Shown: positions 47,386 to 57,419 of the stretch, piece by piece
Layout of the letters: every line of letters starts with the position of its first letter
How positions within the stretch are numbered: the first letter of the stretch is position 1
Assembly: GCF_963855985.1 (NCBI RefSeq)
Contig: NC_087109.1
Location: 454,001 to 518,000, forward strand
Origin: Ostrinia nubilalis
Taxonomy: Eukaryota; Arthropoda; Insecta; Lepidoptera; Crambidae
Direction of reading: 5' to 3'
DNA length: 64,000 nt
Program-made: the position numbers and the translations under genes
Notes under the pieces: generated by a model
Told to the model about the DNA's origin: nothing
Database searches by the model: none
What the model saw: only the letters and a program-made list of their open reading frames with translations

Positions 47386-47570
47386 ACGGGACTATTCCCA
47401 CCTCTCATTCCCACCACTGCAACTCCTGTATAGTCAGGATCTACAGCTTGACTGCCATAAAAACCCAACCAATGAAGGTCAAGTTTGTCCCGGAGGAAAG
47501 TTAAACTGTCATTGGACCCGCAACAACATTAATCAGAAGAACATAGAGGAGTTCGAAATCAGACATTAGC
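47386..47570 (+). repeat. Dispersed repeat (TATTCCCACCTCTCGTTCCC family)
   Basis: Matches 21527-21740 over most of its length, ending at AACATAGAGGAGTTCGAA; a short CATCATCATCATCAG run precedes it. Confidence 0.75.
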
Positions 47571-47680
47571 AGTCCTCTGCTGGATGGACCGGTTTTTCTT
47601 AGAACCACTGACGCCTTTCTTCATAAACTTGTCTAACTAAAGTCTATCAAGCTGGATCCTACAATATTTTGGCTTGATCA

Positions 47681-47869
47681 AATGAGGGTTTTCGCGATTG
47701 AAAAATCCGCCAGATGGCAATACGTAGACGCGAGGTCCAAATGCTGCATGATTGGTGGATTTTGATAAATCTGTCAATGTCATGTCAAAAATAACCAATC
47801 ATGCAGCATTTGGACCTCACGTCTACGTATTGCCATCTGGCGAATTTTTCAATCGCGAAAACCCTCATT
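47681..47869. mobile_element. Foldback MITE with 76-bp arms
   Basis: Arms 47681-47756 and 47794-47869, starting AATGAGGGTTTTCGCGATTG, are almost perfectly complementary around a 37-bp centre. A shorter relative is at about 12501-12558. Confidence 0.9.
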
Positions 47870-48136
47870 CACTTAAATGCATAGATAACAAAGCATAACG
47901 TGGCATAACTTGTGGCATAACCCCGTGACATGCAACCCGCATGCTCCGCCCAATTACCGCGTAATCAAGATCAGTCCCAGCTCCGATGTTAATTACTCGT
48001 GTAATATTCTAATACGTAGTGCATTGTTAACATTGTTATGCACGTGCACATTGTCTTGGGTGCTGCATTGTAATAACAATAATTCGCACACACATACCGT
48101 AGTGTTAGGTCTATTATTATACGTATTATATGACAA

Positions 48137-48358
48137 CTAGCTTTTGCCCGCGGTTTCACCCACGTGAAATTTAGTATGTCACAGATCGTCATAAATTATA
48201 GCCTATATGTTAATCTGGGTTATAAACAGTAATACTGTAAAGTTTCAACCCAATCCGTTCAGTAGTTCTTGCGTGAAAGAGTAACAAACATCCAGACATC
48301 CAAACATCCAGACATCATGACATCCAAACTTTCGCATTTATAATATTATATAGTAGGA
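48137..48358 (-). mobile_element. Non-autonomous Helitron (TTGCCCGCGG type)
   Basis: CTAGCTTTTGCCCGCGGTTT at the left and TTATAATATTATATAGTAGGA at the right (5' end on minus). Close to 22862-23055, with an expanded CATCCARAC repeat. Confidence 0.85.
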
Positions 48359-49179
48359 AGTAGGATTCGATTATTCTCAGTAAGTTCCTGTAAGGAGCTA
48401 TTTCTATTCATCCCTACGTATGGTTTCGTAGTTACCAAATCAATATTAATTAATTAAAGTGAACAGGCACTTACAAGGCAGATATTATGTACCGTCCTAG
48501 ACTGCATCTCTCAAATAAATCGCGAACATGGGTATTATGAGTAGGTGTTACAGGTATTTTAGTATCTCCATCTTCCACCTTTTGGCATGCAAAATTATAA
48601 ATTAAACTTATCAATTACCGAAGAATCACTTTACATATTTCAAAAAAAAATCCTAATACAGAATATTTCCTCAAATACTGCTTCGCATGGCGTGTAAATT
48701 ATATTCTAGAAATATTTCGATGATGTACCTATTTACTTACTATACGAATATAATGTACTATACCTAATAGTACAGGCCCAACAGCTAGTCTTCTTTCATG
48801 TATGAATACCTCTATTTTGCAACAACATATTATAAATTGTAATGTGACATGCAATAAACGTTTCTGAATTTGAATTTTAAGTATCAGACAAGTTATTGTG
48901 TCAGAAGCCTGTGTCTTAGTTAATTTTAACAAGTCAGTTATTTTCACTCCGGGCTGTGCGTGCAAAGCGTGAGCGGAAACCACGTGAGTGAAGGTTCCCG
49001 CGTAACTTTACTTAAGTAAGAGTATCTTAAGTGCATCCAAGATACATTGTTGTAATTTCCTTTGTGTTGTTCAATATAAATCTTAGCCGTATTAAAAAAT
49101 AAACGAAACCTTTTTTCCAAGTAATTTTGGAATTAAAACTGTCCTAAATGTCACGTTGTCTAGGGGATATACACCCGAG
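48359..49179. other. Unassigned DNA
   Basis: AT-rich, short frames only. Confidence 0.35.
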
Positions 49180-49324
49180 CACCCGTATTCACAAACATTA
49201 CTATGAGGTCTCACAGTGCGCGTGGACGCACAGGGTGACATACGAACCAATCACAGAGCGCTATTCAAGGCTGTGCATTCGATTTTCTGCTTCACTTAAG
49301 CAAGCATCGTTTGTGACTACGGGC
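49180..49324. mobile_element. MITE family C, copy 5
   Basis: Ends CACCCGTATTCACAAACATT and the complement of CCGTAGTCACAAACGATGC around the family core. Confidence 0.85.
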
Positions 49325-49399
49325 TACATAATACATTATCCACCACAAGGGAATACTAAATCTATCCCTAGGTACAACTAACTCTGACAAACAAAGGTT

Positions 49400-49800
49400 T
49401 ATTGTCCTGACGCTGTAGTAGGATTAATGTGGGGACTTCTTTTTCGTCGCTACACTCTTGCCAGAGTGGTCGTGGTCGTCACACCAGGTCCGGTGGCAAG
49501 CCTCACAATCCGTCGCCATTCCTCCCGCACTGCAGCCTTTCTTGTGCACTCGTGGAGTGGACCATTGAGTGCGGTTTTGATCTGGTCAGTCCAGCGCATG
49601 GGCGACCTGCTGCGCGCTCTTGTGCCCTCAACCTTCCCCTGCACGACAAGTCGTTCAACAGAAGCGACGTCTCCACGTGTTATATGGCCAAAGAAAGTGA
49701 GAATACGACTTTGGACGATGGAATGTGGGGACTGGGACGTGTCAAAGCGCTTTTAAAACCTCTTTACAGAAATCCTATCCATATCTTCTCATCATTCACA
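49400..49800 (+). mobile_element. LINE family A 3'-UTR fragment split by another LINE
   Basis: GTCCTGACGCTGTAGTAGGATTAATG to the left and GGGACGTGTCAAAGCGC to the right of the insertion are the family A 3' UTR. Insert at 49438-49721. Confidence 0.7.
49438..49721 (-). mobile_element. LINE C-terminal fragment with 12-bp target duplication
   Basis: AATGTGGGGACT flanks it at 49426-49437 and 49722-49733. On the minus strand it encodes RSPMRWTDQIKTALNGP and AAVREEWRRIVRLATG, the C-terminal region of a non-LTR reverse transcriptase, and the 3' end carries CCACTCTGGCAAGAGTGTAG. 5'-truncated. Confidence 0.85.
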
Positions 49801-50046
49801 TATTGGCATGCTAGGTGCGACCATCCGCCCCATAAAGCTAATACATGAATATTATCGTATAACCATCTGCATATTGGCAAGCTAGGCGAGCCCCATGATA
49901 AATGGGTGCCACAGATTAGCCGCCGACGTCATTACCTGCTAATTGGCCCACGAGACAGGTTACTACATCGATAGCTAATTACGAGCCACAGTGTAAGTGG
50001 AGACAATAGCTAATGTCAAATCCATCGTTTGTTTCAACCTAGTGCC

Positions 50047-50310
50047 TTGCTAGGCAATGCTGAAGTGGCAATGGACAGGGCACATAGTACGCAGAACTGG
50101 CGGCCGATGGGGCAGCAAGGTTCTAGAGTGTAGGTACACGTACCGGAAAGCGCAGCGTAGTACATCCACCCAAAAGGTGGACCGATGACCTCGTAAAGGT
50201 AGCAGGAAGGTGCTGGATGCAGGCCGCTACTAACCGTTCATTATGGAAATCATTGGGGGAGGCCTGTGTTCAGCAGTGGACGTCCTATGGCTAAAATGAT
50301 GATGATGATG
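50047..50310 (+). mobile_element. RTE-type LINE 3' end with 11-bp target duplication
   Basis: AACCTAGTGCC flanks it at 50036-50046 and 50311-50321. Starts at CTGAAGTGGCAATGGACAGG (codons for LKWQW) and ends in (GAT)n. 5'-truncated. Confidence 0.9.
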
Positions 50311-50814
50311 AACCTAGTGCCACTCACAGCTGGACAAAGGCCGCCCCCACGATCTTCCACAATTACCAAGCCTGAGCTATCGGAAATATAGTTCATTATC
50401 ACGATCAGGTAATTTGATCTCCACTGCACTAAAGTGACCCTCTTTAATTTACGGAGCGTAATGGCATGCACTCCCCAAGCTGGCCAGACAGGGAGGCCTG
50501 ATGTTCCCACATGTATTTTCCTAGCTACACAAGAGTTGCAGCGAACGGTGACACTTTACTAGATGTTAACCAAAGTTACTTTACTTCGGCCTATTTGCAC
50601 TGTGGACGAGTAATTCCCCTCATTAATTCAGACAAATATTCGCTAATGAGAGTCATCAATAGTATCAATACATCACCGCGGTTGCAGAGTTTATTGAACA
50701 CATTCATTGTTAAACCGATGGTTGAGTGAAGACCATTTATAATGTAATGTTTGTGGAAATTCAACCGCATTTAATATATTTTTCCGGTTTAAAATTGAAC
50801 AGTATGATCTTTTC

Positions 50815-50992
50815 AGCCACGAAGACGCGCCCCACCAAGTTTTGGTCGAGGGAAGCGCGGGGTGCGAGGAGTTTGATCCGAGCAATCCGAGCGTCATTAT
50901 TGTAGTGTGCGTGTGCACTCATGGATAATTTAGCGTTAGACACTCAAACATTAGCGGAAGAATGGTGGGGCCAGGGGCGCGTCTTCGTGAAT
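50815..50992. mobile_element. MITE family B, copy 2
   Basis: Same inverted ends (CACGAAGACGCGCCCC) and interior as 11635-11811, in the opposite orientation. Confidence 0.85.
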
Positions 50993-51183
50993 GACACGAT
51001 CTATAATTGTATATTGATTTCGATTTTAATTTGTACATAAAGTATTGAAACTGGCTGTGTTTGTAAACAGCAACAGAAATTATAAATCTGTTTATAAATG
51101 AAAGTTTGCTCAATTTTTAAAATATATTTTCTGATAAAATAAATAAAATCAGTCAATGAGTATTGTGGGATTTGGAGTTGTTG

Positions 51184-54100
51184 TTAACAGTGACCTTCGT
51201 GTTTCACCTTAGCGCCTGAGCACCGCAACCTGTAAGAAAACATACAATAAGTTATTATTTTAGGTGTTTACGTAAATTAATTAGATTAGAATTACTTTCA
51301 TTTGCACAAAACAATGTTTTTGTCATGTAATCACACTATGTTGTATGTCTAAACGGGACTATTCCCACCTCTCGTTCCCACTGCTGCAACTCCTGTATAG
51401 CCAGGATCTACAGCTTGACCGCCAATAAAAACCCAACCAGTAAAGGTCAAGTTTGTTTCGGGAGTTAAACTCCATTGGTCATTGGTTGATATGGCTGCGG
51501 ATAATCTATACTTAATATTATAAATGCGAAAGTTACTCTGTCTGTCTGCCTCGCTTTCACACCTAAACCACTGAACCGATTTTGATGAAATTTGGCATAG
51601 ATATACTTTGAGTCCCGGGAATGGACATAGGATAGTTTTTATCCCGGTTTTTGAAACAGGGACGCGCGCGAAAAAGTTTTTCTGTGACAGACAAAATTCC
51701 ACGCGGGCGAAGCCGCGCGCGGAAGGCTAGTATGATCATAAGGCTGCGTTTCCACCAGAGATGTGCGACGATGCGAAGCGAGGGAAGTGTTTGTAAAAAA
51801 CCAATAGAATCGCTTCATTTACCTCGCCTCGGTCGGCACAGCTCTGGTGGGAACGGGTCAGCAGAGCTAGATTTTTGCGCATACAAAACCAGCGAGGGAT
51901 GTATGTTGAGAGGTTTGCGCATACTGTACTACACATACCATAAATCCTTGAAAAGGAGGCTGACAATAGTGACTGAGTTTCTTGCGCTGCTTCTTCTCAG
52001 TACTGGCCCATTTATTGTCCCGAAGCAGTGGTAGGGTTAATACTGGGACGTGTAAAAGTGCTTTTTAAAAGCCTATTTGAAGAAATAAATGAGTTTTATG
52101 AGTTTTTAATGCGCATTTTCACAGCTACGCTACACCGTACGAGGATGAGTCGTACGACACATTTTCCTCGCACATCTCTTGTGGAAACGCAGCCTTAGCT
52201 TACCTGCATATGTTCCCATAAGTTTTGCCATTGGTGGCGCAGACGGGCGTGTAGTCGGCTGTACAGATGCAGCCGGCCGCGCTCGCCGTGCTCATCAGTA
52301 GAAACACCAGAAACAGGGCTGGAAGACGATATAAAATTATAAGTTAGCTCATAACTCAGTCAATGCAGCGGAGCGGCACGGAAGGGATAACATTGATGTA
52401 TTATGACGTGACAAGGTGGACCGACGACATCATAAAGGTAGCGGGAAAGCGCTGGACGCAGGCCGCTACCAACCGGGCAACATGGAAAGCATTGAGTGAG
52501 GCCTATGTTCAGCAGTTGACGTCCTATGGCTGAGATGATAATGATGATGATGATGATGATGATTATGAATATGACGTGACAGAGCATACAAATCTGAAGT
52601 TACTAGTTAGCCCATTATGGTAGAAAGGGATGAGAAAAATTTAAAATTCAGGCCAAGGTTGTTGTTTGGCAAGACGAACCGGGAAGAAACATTAATTAAT
52701 GTAGTTTTTTCTTTTCTTAATGATGGTGAAAGCCGCCAAGTGCTCAATGATTTCATTTAACTTTTATAAATGCGGGCAGATAAATATGCCTTCCAATTCC
52801 ATGATAAAAAAAATTACGAAACACATATTTGTTAACTAGCTGTGCCCGCGACTTCGTATTTCTCGTTTAATCAACATCTTTCTTATCCGTTCGCCATAAG
52901 TTTGCCGCTGGCGATATGACGTCACTCGAAGGGAAGCATCTATAACTGTAGCAAACTAAATTGAAAATATTTTAATTTATTAATATTGATAAAAATTGCG
53001 TTTAATCACTAACTAATTGCGTTTAATCGCGGTTGGGGGAGGGGACGCGCATTCCACGGACCGGCAAACTTAGCGCGATACTAGTACGGCTCCGCCCCTA
53101 TTGACCATAGGGTGATGTTAAAATATGTATAGCCTAAAACCTTCCTCTATAAATGGGCTATCCAACACAATTTTTTTTCTAATCCGACCAGTAGTTCTGG
53201 AGATTAACGCGTTTTAAACAAACAAACTCTTCAGCATTATAATATTAGTATAATAATAAGTAGAACAAGTATAGTGTGTTTGGGATAGGGCTAGCGATAA
53301 TTTAAGGCGATGTTTTTATGTCAATTGTCGACAAAAATGCCCCAAAAAACGTGCCCGTCAAAGCTGAATTTTTTGACAAAAACTGAAATTCATCAATTTT
53401 TTTTAAGTTCTTTGGCCATTATTTTTCATTTTTGTTTTTTTAATGACACATTTCGATGGCTCCTACGTATACTGGCGTAAGTGAAAAAAGTAAATTTTAC
53501 AGGAGAGCCATTTTAGTGGCCAGAACCATATTTTTGGGTCATATTATCTTCTGACCTACTAAAACGAATTTAATGAAATTTCACATTTAGCCTTAACATG
53601 TAATGCTTTTGCTACTGCTGTTATCAATTTTTATATTTTTCTTATATATTTTGAGATTTTACGCATTGCCCTTTTACGTCGTCACATTTCTATAATTTCA
53701 TGTATATTGTTCAACGTAAAGAGACTTAAATGACAACGTAAATATAATATTTTAAGCGATTACTCTCTTTATTTATGCATGTAATTATTTTAATTGTTAT
53801 CATGTGCTATATCAATAATAAATCAGTTAGAAAAAGTTGTTTAATGTATCGTTATTACGTTTTAACGCAAATACGCCCATATACTGTGCTCGAGATTTAG
53901 TTAGGTCTTTTAACATAATGTGTCATATTTTTAAAAATTATAAATAACTTGAAAAATCGAACTGCCTAAGGCGGGAATTGAACCCACGATGCCTTAGGCA
54001 GTTTGATTTTTTCAAGTTATTTATAATTTTCAAATTAGTTTGAGATGCGACTCTTAACGCTAAAAATTAAATAACTATAATGCGTCATAATTTATAAATA

Positions 54101-54638
54101 AAATAATTTGCTAAATATTTTTATGGCTTTATTTAAGATTTGGATTATAAAAAATATATATTTATGTAAGCAACTACTCGTATAGATTGACGAATCGTAT
54201 GATTGGGCTTTATACGTGGCGTAGTTTTGCACATACGCCTATTTGCCTAAAATTTTATTTTGTATCTAATGGAAAAAAAAATTTTTTTTCTTACTGACGA
54301 TATAGATTAGAGCAAAATGAAATCATTGCTTAAATAATTGGAAAAAGGCGTAAGCGGCAGTTTCGCCTTTATACGTAGGAGCCATCGATTTGGCTTACAA
54401 ATGCAATTTTTTTTATCTGTAAGACGGGCACATAAGAAATACAAACAATTTTTATGTAGTCACATAAAAAATTAAGCCCCCCAGTCTAAGAGGAGGGGGG
54501 TGGGTACACATGGGGGGCATTTTTGGTCGATAAAATTGACATCACAACATCGCCTTAAATTATCGCTAGCCCTATCCCAAACACATTGTAGATAACTGCT
54601 TTGTAAAGAACTTTAAACTCACCATAAAAGATCTTCAT
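51184..54638 (-). CDS. Kazal-type serine protease inhibitor 1 (58 aa, 3 exons)
   Basis: Coding exons 54623-54638, 52204-52318 and 51184-51229 join through GT-AG introns in phases 1 and 2 to give 58 aa. Residues 1-18 (MKIFYALFLVFLLMSTAS) are a signal peptide; the mature part opens AAGCIC. The six Kazal cysteines have spacing C-x-C-x7-C-x10-C-x3-C-x10-C, including PVC and NGKTYGNIC. The last cysteine is followed by the stop. By homology to the Kazal loop, P1 is Ala (C-T-A), which would suit elastase- or subtilisin-like proteases; that is inference. Intron 1 (2.3 kb) holds an MITE with an RTE, a Helitron and a 1.3-kb TIR element. Intron 2 (0.97 kb) holds a Helitron and an MITE split by a LINE. 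A TATA box and initiator are present. It is the most diverged of the three array members and lacks an obvious AATAAA soon after the stop. Confidence 0.88.
51353..51490 (+). repeat. Dispersed repeat (TATTCCCACCTCTCGTTCCC family) in Kazal-1 intron 2
   Basis: Same start as 21527 (CGGGACTATTCCCACCTC), truncated to ~138 bp. Confidence 0.7.
51505..51730 (+). mobile_element. Non-autonomous Helitron in Kazal-1 intron 2
   Basis: Starts TCTATACTTAATATTATAAA, ends AGCCGCGCGCGGAAGGCTAG before T. Related to 9330-9562. Confidence 0.85.
51739..52197. mobile_element. MITE (TAAGGCTGCGTTTCCAC) beside a splice donor, split by a LINE
   Basis: Inverted ends TAAGGCTGCGTTTCCACCAG and complement extend ~32 bp. Its right end is immediately next to the six donor bases GTAAGC (minus, 52203-52198) of Kazal-1 exon 2. 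A LINE family A 3' end is inserted at 51923-52109. Confidence 0.85.
51923..52109 (+). mobile_element. LINE family A 3' end with 7-bp target duplication
   Basis: TGCGCAT flanks it at 51916-51922 and 52110-52116. Contains GACAATAGTGACTGAGTTTC and ends ATGAGTTTTATGAGTTTTTAA. Confidence 0.85.
52340..52620. mobile_element. MITE family H in Kazal-1 intron 1, split by an RTE
   Basis: AACTCAGTCAATGC...GGAGCGGCACGGAAGG and downstream ACAGAGCATACAAATCTGAA match the left part of the element at 56431-57419 and the fragment at 25205. Right terminus not defined. Confidence 0.65.
52414..52569 (+). mobile_element. RTE-type LINE 3' end with 12-bp target duplication
   Basis: TATGACGTGACA at 52402-52413 and 52570-52581. 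Body codes for RWTDDI..KVAGKRW and ends in (GAT)n. Confidence 0.9.
52836..53254 (-). mobile_element. Non-autonomous Helitron in Kazal-1 intron 1
   Basis: CTAGCTGTGCCCGCGACTTC at the left (3' end on minus) and ATTATAATATTAGTATAA at the right. Longer than the others, with an extra GC-rich patch around 53030-53100. Confidence 0.75.
53276..54585. mobile_element. 1.3-kb DNA element with long inverted ends in Kazal-1 intron 1
   Basis: Ends GTGTTTGGGATAGGGCTAGC and complement match closely for ~65 bp. Weaker inverted matches continue inward: GATGGCTCCTACGTATA at 53456-53472 pairs with TACGTAGGAGCCATCGAT at 54373-54390. No transposase frame. It contains the hairpin at 53934-54030. Confidence 0.85.
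53934..54030. repeat. Hairpin with ~40-bp arms
   Basis: Left arm 53934-53972 and right arm 53991-54030 match with one mismatch and one indel around an 18-nt loop GGGAATTGAACCCACGAT. The arm sequence (GCCTTAGGCAGTT...TTCAAGTTATTTATAA) also occurs singly at 62228-62263, so this looks like an inverted duplication of a SINE tail. Confidence 0.8.
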
Positions 54639-54676
54639 TCTGAACCGAGCGAACTGTGGTAGACCGTACTAACAGC

Positions 54677-54709
54677 AGTGAGGGCTCCTGTACAGCGTGG
54701 CCCTTTATA
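54677..54709 (-). promoter_or_regulatory. Kazal-1 core promoter: TATA box and initiator
   Basis: Minus-strand TATAAA at 54709-54704 and TCACT at 54681-54677. The spacing of 30 bp from the T of TATA to the initiator A fits an insect core promoter, with a ~41-nt 5' UTR before ATG at 54638. Confidence 0.7.
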
Positions 54710-54934
54710 AGGTTGTGAAGGAGGAAAAAGCAACACAAGTACATGAAACAACTTGTTTGGAATCCCCCTGCTAGGGTTGACTCTTGGGTTGGATGACCTT
54801 ATTTTGTGAGGTTTGTGATCTTTTGATAGGTACAAAAAATACTGAAGGATAGTCTGTTCATCTATAGGTACCTACTTATAATAAATCTGTAGAGAGGTCA
54901 ATTCTGTACATGAAATATATTTTCAAAATAACTA

Positions 54935-54989
54935 TCAGGGGGTGATTATTGATCGATACTCATGCCAAAAATGCAATCAGTAAAATTTT

Positions 54990-55021
<32 letters not shown>

Positions 55022-55372
55022 TGTTCCTTATAGAAACAAAAACTACTCGACGGATTTTAACGAAACTTGGTACATACTTATTCTTCATACTCCTGGGCAG
55101 GTTATAGTATACTTAGGAATTCCCACGAGAACAGGAATTAGCGGGAAAATCTTTTTGTATGTAAAATCTAAACAGCTTAAGTTAGACGCTTGAAATTTGG
55201 CATGCAGGTAACTTAGTAAACGTAAAGCTTAGTTACAACAGGATATTGCAAAATTCCCACGGGAACGGGAGTTAGCGGGAAAAAACATTTGTATGAAAAA
55301 ATCTAAACCGCGTAAGATAGATGAAGGGTGTAAAACGGGATCCACGCGTACGAAGTCGCGGGCGGCCGCTAG
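54935..55372 (+). mobile_element. Non-autonomous Helitron, 5' of Kazal-1
   Basis: TCAGGGGGTGATTATTGATC start, (TCTG)n tract, end CGCGGGCGGCCGCTAG before T. The 3' half is repeated in reverse at the window end (63891-64000). Confidence 0.8.
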
Positions 55373-55573
55373 TCTATACTAATATTATAAAGAGGTAAAG
55401 TTTGTGTGTTTGTATATTTGTTAAATTGTAAGGGATAATCTCGTCGGGATGTACTGAACCGATTTTAAAGTCAACCTTTGAGTCATCCAGAAGTTTATTT
55501 TTGGGAAACATAAAATAAGTTATGTACATAATATGTTAAATATTACTTAATAGCATTAAATATGTATAAAATA
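55373..55573 (+). mobile_element. Helitron abutting the previous one, 3' end lost
   Basis: TCTATACTAATATTATAAAG begins at the very base after the CTAG of the previous element. No CTAG hairpin end before the next Helitron, so truncated. Confidence 0.7.
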
Positions 55574-55794
55574 CTAGCTTTCCGCCCGCGGCGACGCCTA
55601 CGTGGAATTTTGTAAAAAAACTTTATCGCGCGCGTACCTGTTTCAAAACCGGGATAAAAACCATTCTATGTCCTTTCCCGGGACTCAAACTATCTCTATG
55701 CCAAATTTCATCAAAATCGGTTCAGTGGTTTAGACGTGAAAGCAAGACAGACAGACAGACAGAGTTACTTTCGCAATTATAATGTTAATATAGA
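55574..55794 (-). mobile_element. Non-autonomous Helitron (young subfamily relative)
   Basis: CTAGCTTTCCGCCCGCGGCG at left; AATTATAATGTTAATATAGA at right, with (CAGA)n. Confidence 0.85.
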
Positions 55795-56015
55795 TCTCAT
55801 CTGATTTTTGTTGGAAAAAATTACTTAGGTACATTACATGTATGTAAAATTGTACCTGTGCTGTATTATTTATACACATAATATATTTTTTTCTTTCATC
55901 TTTTGTAATTATTAATTAAAAATAATGGGAGCCCTGGGGATGCGTAAAGAATTTATTTTTGCTTATTCAACAGGTTGAGCGGGAGTATTTTTAGACTGTC
56001 CTATGCTATAGGACT

Positions 56016-56408
56016 ATGGGCCTCATAAGAAGGCTCAAGGTCACCCAAAGGGCGATGGAGCGGGCTATGCTCGGAGTTTCCCTGCGTGATCGAATCAGAA
56101 ATGAGGAGATCCGCAGGAGAACCAAAGTAACCGACATAGCTCGCAGAATTGCTAAAATCAAGTGGCAGTGGGCGGGGCACATAGCTCGTAGAGACGATGG
56201 CCGTTGGGGCAGGAAAGTTCTCGAGTGGCGACCACGGGCTGGAAGACGTAGCGTGGGCAGGCCTCCTACTAGGTGGACCGATGATCTGGTAAAGGTCGCG
56301 GGAAGAGCCTGGATGCGGGCAGCGTAGGACCGTTCATTGTGGAAAACCTTGGGGGAGGCCTTTGTCCAGCAGTGGACGTCATTTGGCTGAAAAAAGAAAA
56401 AAGAAAAA
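56016..56408 (+). mobile_element. RTE-type LINE 3' end with 13-bp target duplication
   Basis: ATGCTATAGGACT flanks it at 56003-56015 and 56409-56421. The frame from 56016 encodes IARRIAKIKWQWAGHIARR, WGRKVLEWRPRAGRRS and RWTDDLVKVAG, then a stop at 56326 where homologues continue to LWKTLGEAFVQQWTS. Tail is GAAAAAA repeats rather than (GAT)n. 5'-truncated. Confidence 0.9.
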
Positions 56409-56916
56409 ATGCTATAGGACTAGCTGTTAACTCAGTCAGTGCCTGAGGTATGGGAGCGGCACGAGAGGGTGATTTTGTAACATGAAAATGTCAGTGAGAC
56501 TTTTTTTTTATTTAGTGGTAACCAAACCTCTCTGGGATGTTTATTCATTGATTTTTCATGGATTCCGTGGAGTTAGGTTAGGTATGCCCGTAAGCAGGTT
56601 TCAAGACGCCACCGGGTCCAAAGCGGGTTGTTCATACGACAACCCACTCGACACTCGATGCGCGCTCAAATTCGAAGTGTTTCAATGTTTTTTTATAATT
56701 TATCACTTCACTGCAGTTTAGAACACAAAATAACACCTGTATACTAAAGTCCATTAAATAATAAATTGAAACCATTGAAACATATCGACCATGCTTCCCG
56801 TTCAACTACCCTCCACGGAATCCAGTGAGATCCTTCAGATCTTCAGATTTATATGCTCTGTCACGTTATAATATGTCAATGTCACCTATCTCCCGTGCCG
56901 CTCACATACCTTAGGC

Positions 56917-57401
56917 CAGGGGTGGCCAACTCCGTCGGACGTGAACAGCTGTGTGCTCCTAGCTGCTCCCGTCGCCCCCCGTCCTGGGGGGCTTGTAGGG
57001 CCCGCCGTGTAGGCGGGCAATCGCCGGGAGGGACTCTGGTAGTGAAGGCTTTGTCCGGAATCCCACAGTTCCTTCCTACTTAAGGCGAATGATGGAGCAC
57101 CGGGGTCTTTTAGTGGGTATGCCTTGTCCTTCTGACTTGGTGAGCCCCACATAACCTACCCTGTCCCCGTAGGGTAGGTATGCAATTCAATGCATTTTTC
57201 ACCGAAAAAAAAAAAGTGGTGGCCAACTGGTCGATCGCGACTATAAGTCCAGTCGATCGTGGCAAAGCAAAAAATACTACATGATTGTGTACTAAACTAT
57301 GCTGTTTCATTTAAGATTTCAAGAAGTATGTAAGTGGTAGATTACCCAGGGTTTCGTTAGTAAACAGTAGATCTTACGTCTAATCAAGTTGGCCACCCCT
57401 G
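56917..57401. mobile_element. Non-autonomous hAT with 8-bp duplication, itself split
   Basis: Perfect 15-bp inverted ends CAGGGGTGGCCAACT; flanks CCTTAGGC (56909-56916) and CCTCAGGC (57402-57409). A poly(A) retroposon sits just inside its left end. Confidence 0.9.
56933..57216 (+). mobile_element. Poly(A)-tailed retroposon inside the hAT
   Basis: Ends in an A-run (57206-57216); GGTGGCCAACT precedes it and recurs just after the tail (57219-57229), an 11-bp target duplication. TTTTAGTGGGTATGCCTTGT and GAGCCCCACATAACCTACC mark a LINE 3' UTR family also seen decayed at 36118. Confidence 0.8.
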
Positions 57402-57419
57402 CCTCAGGCACTGACTGAG

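Larger units (their letters stand above)
56431..57419. mobile_element. MITE family H, carrying nested insertions
   Basis: Ends CTCAGTCAGTGCCTGAGG and complement. Inside, GGTATGGGAGCGGCACG near 56447 is inversely repeated at ~56896. A hAT element (56917-57401) lies near its right end. Confidence 0.8.

Noticed and set aside
49427..49848. Overlapping plus-strand frames of 109 and 139 aa
   Set aside because: They are antisense to the LINE C-terminal fragment, whose minus-strand reading has the recognisable RT-associated residues and target duplication.
51651..52034. 127-aa plus-strand frame
   Set aside because: It crosses a Helitron end, an MITE and a LINE 3' UTR, so it is a chance frame over joined repeats.
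54961..55020. TCTG and GACTGACT tandem tracts as a possible CRISPR or satellite
   Set aside because: They are internal microsatellites of Helitrons; no spaced repeats with unique spacers exist in the window.
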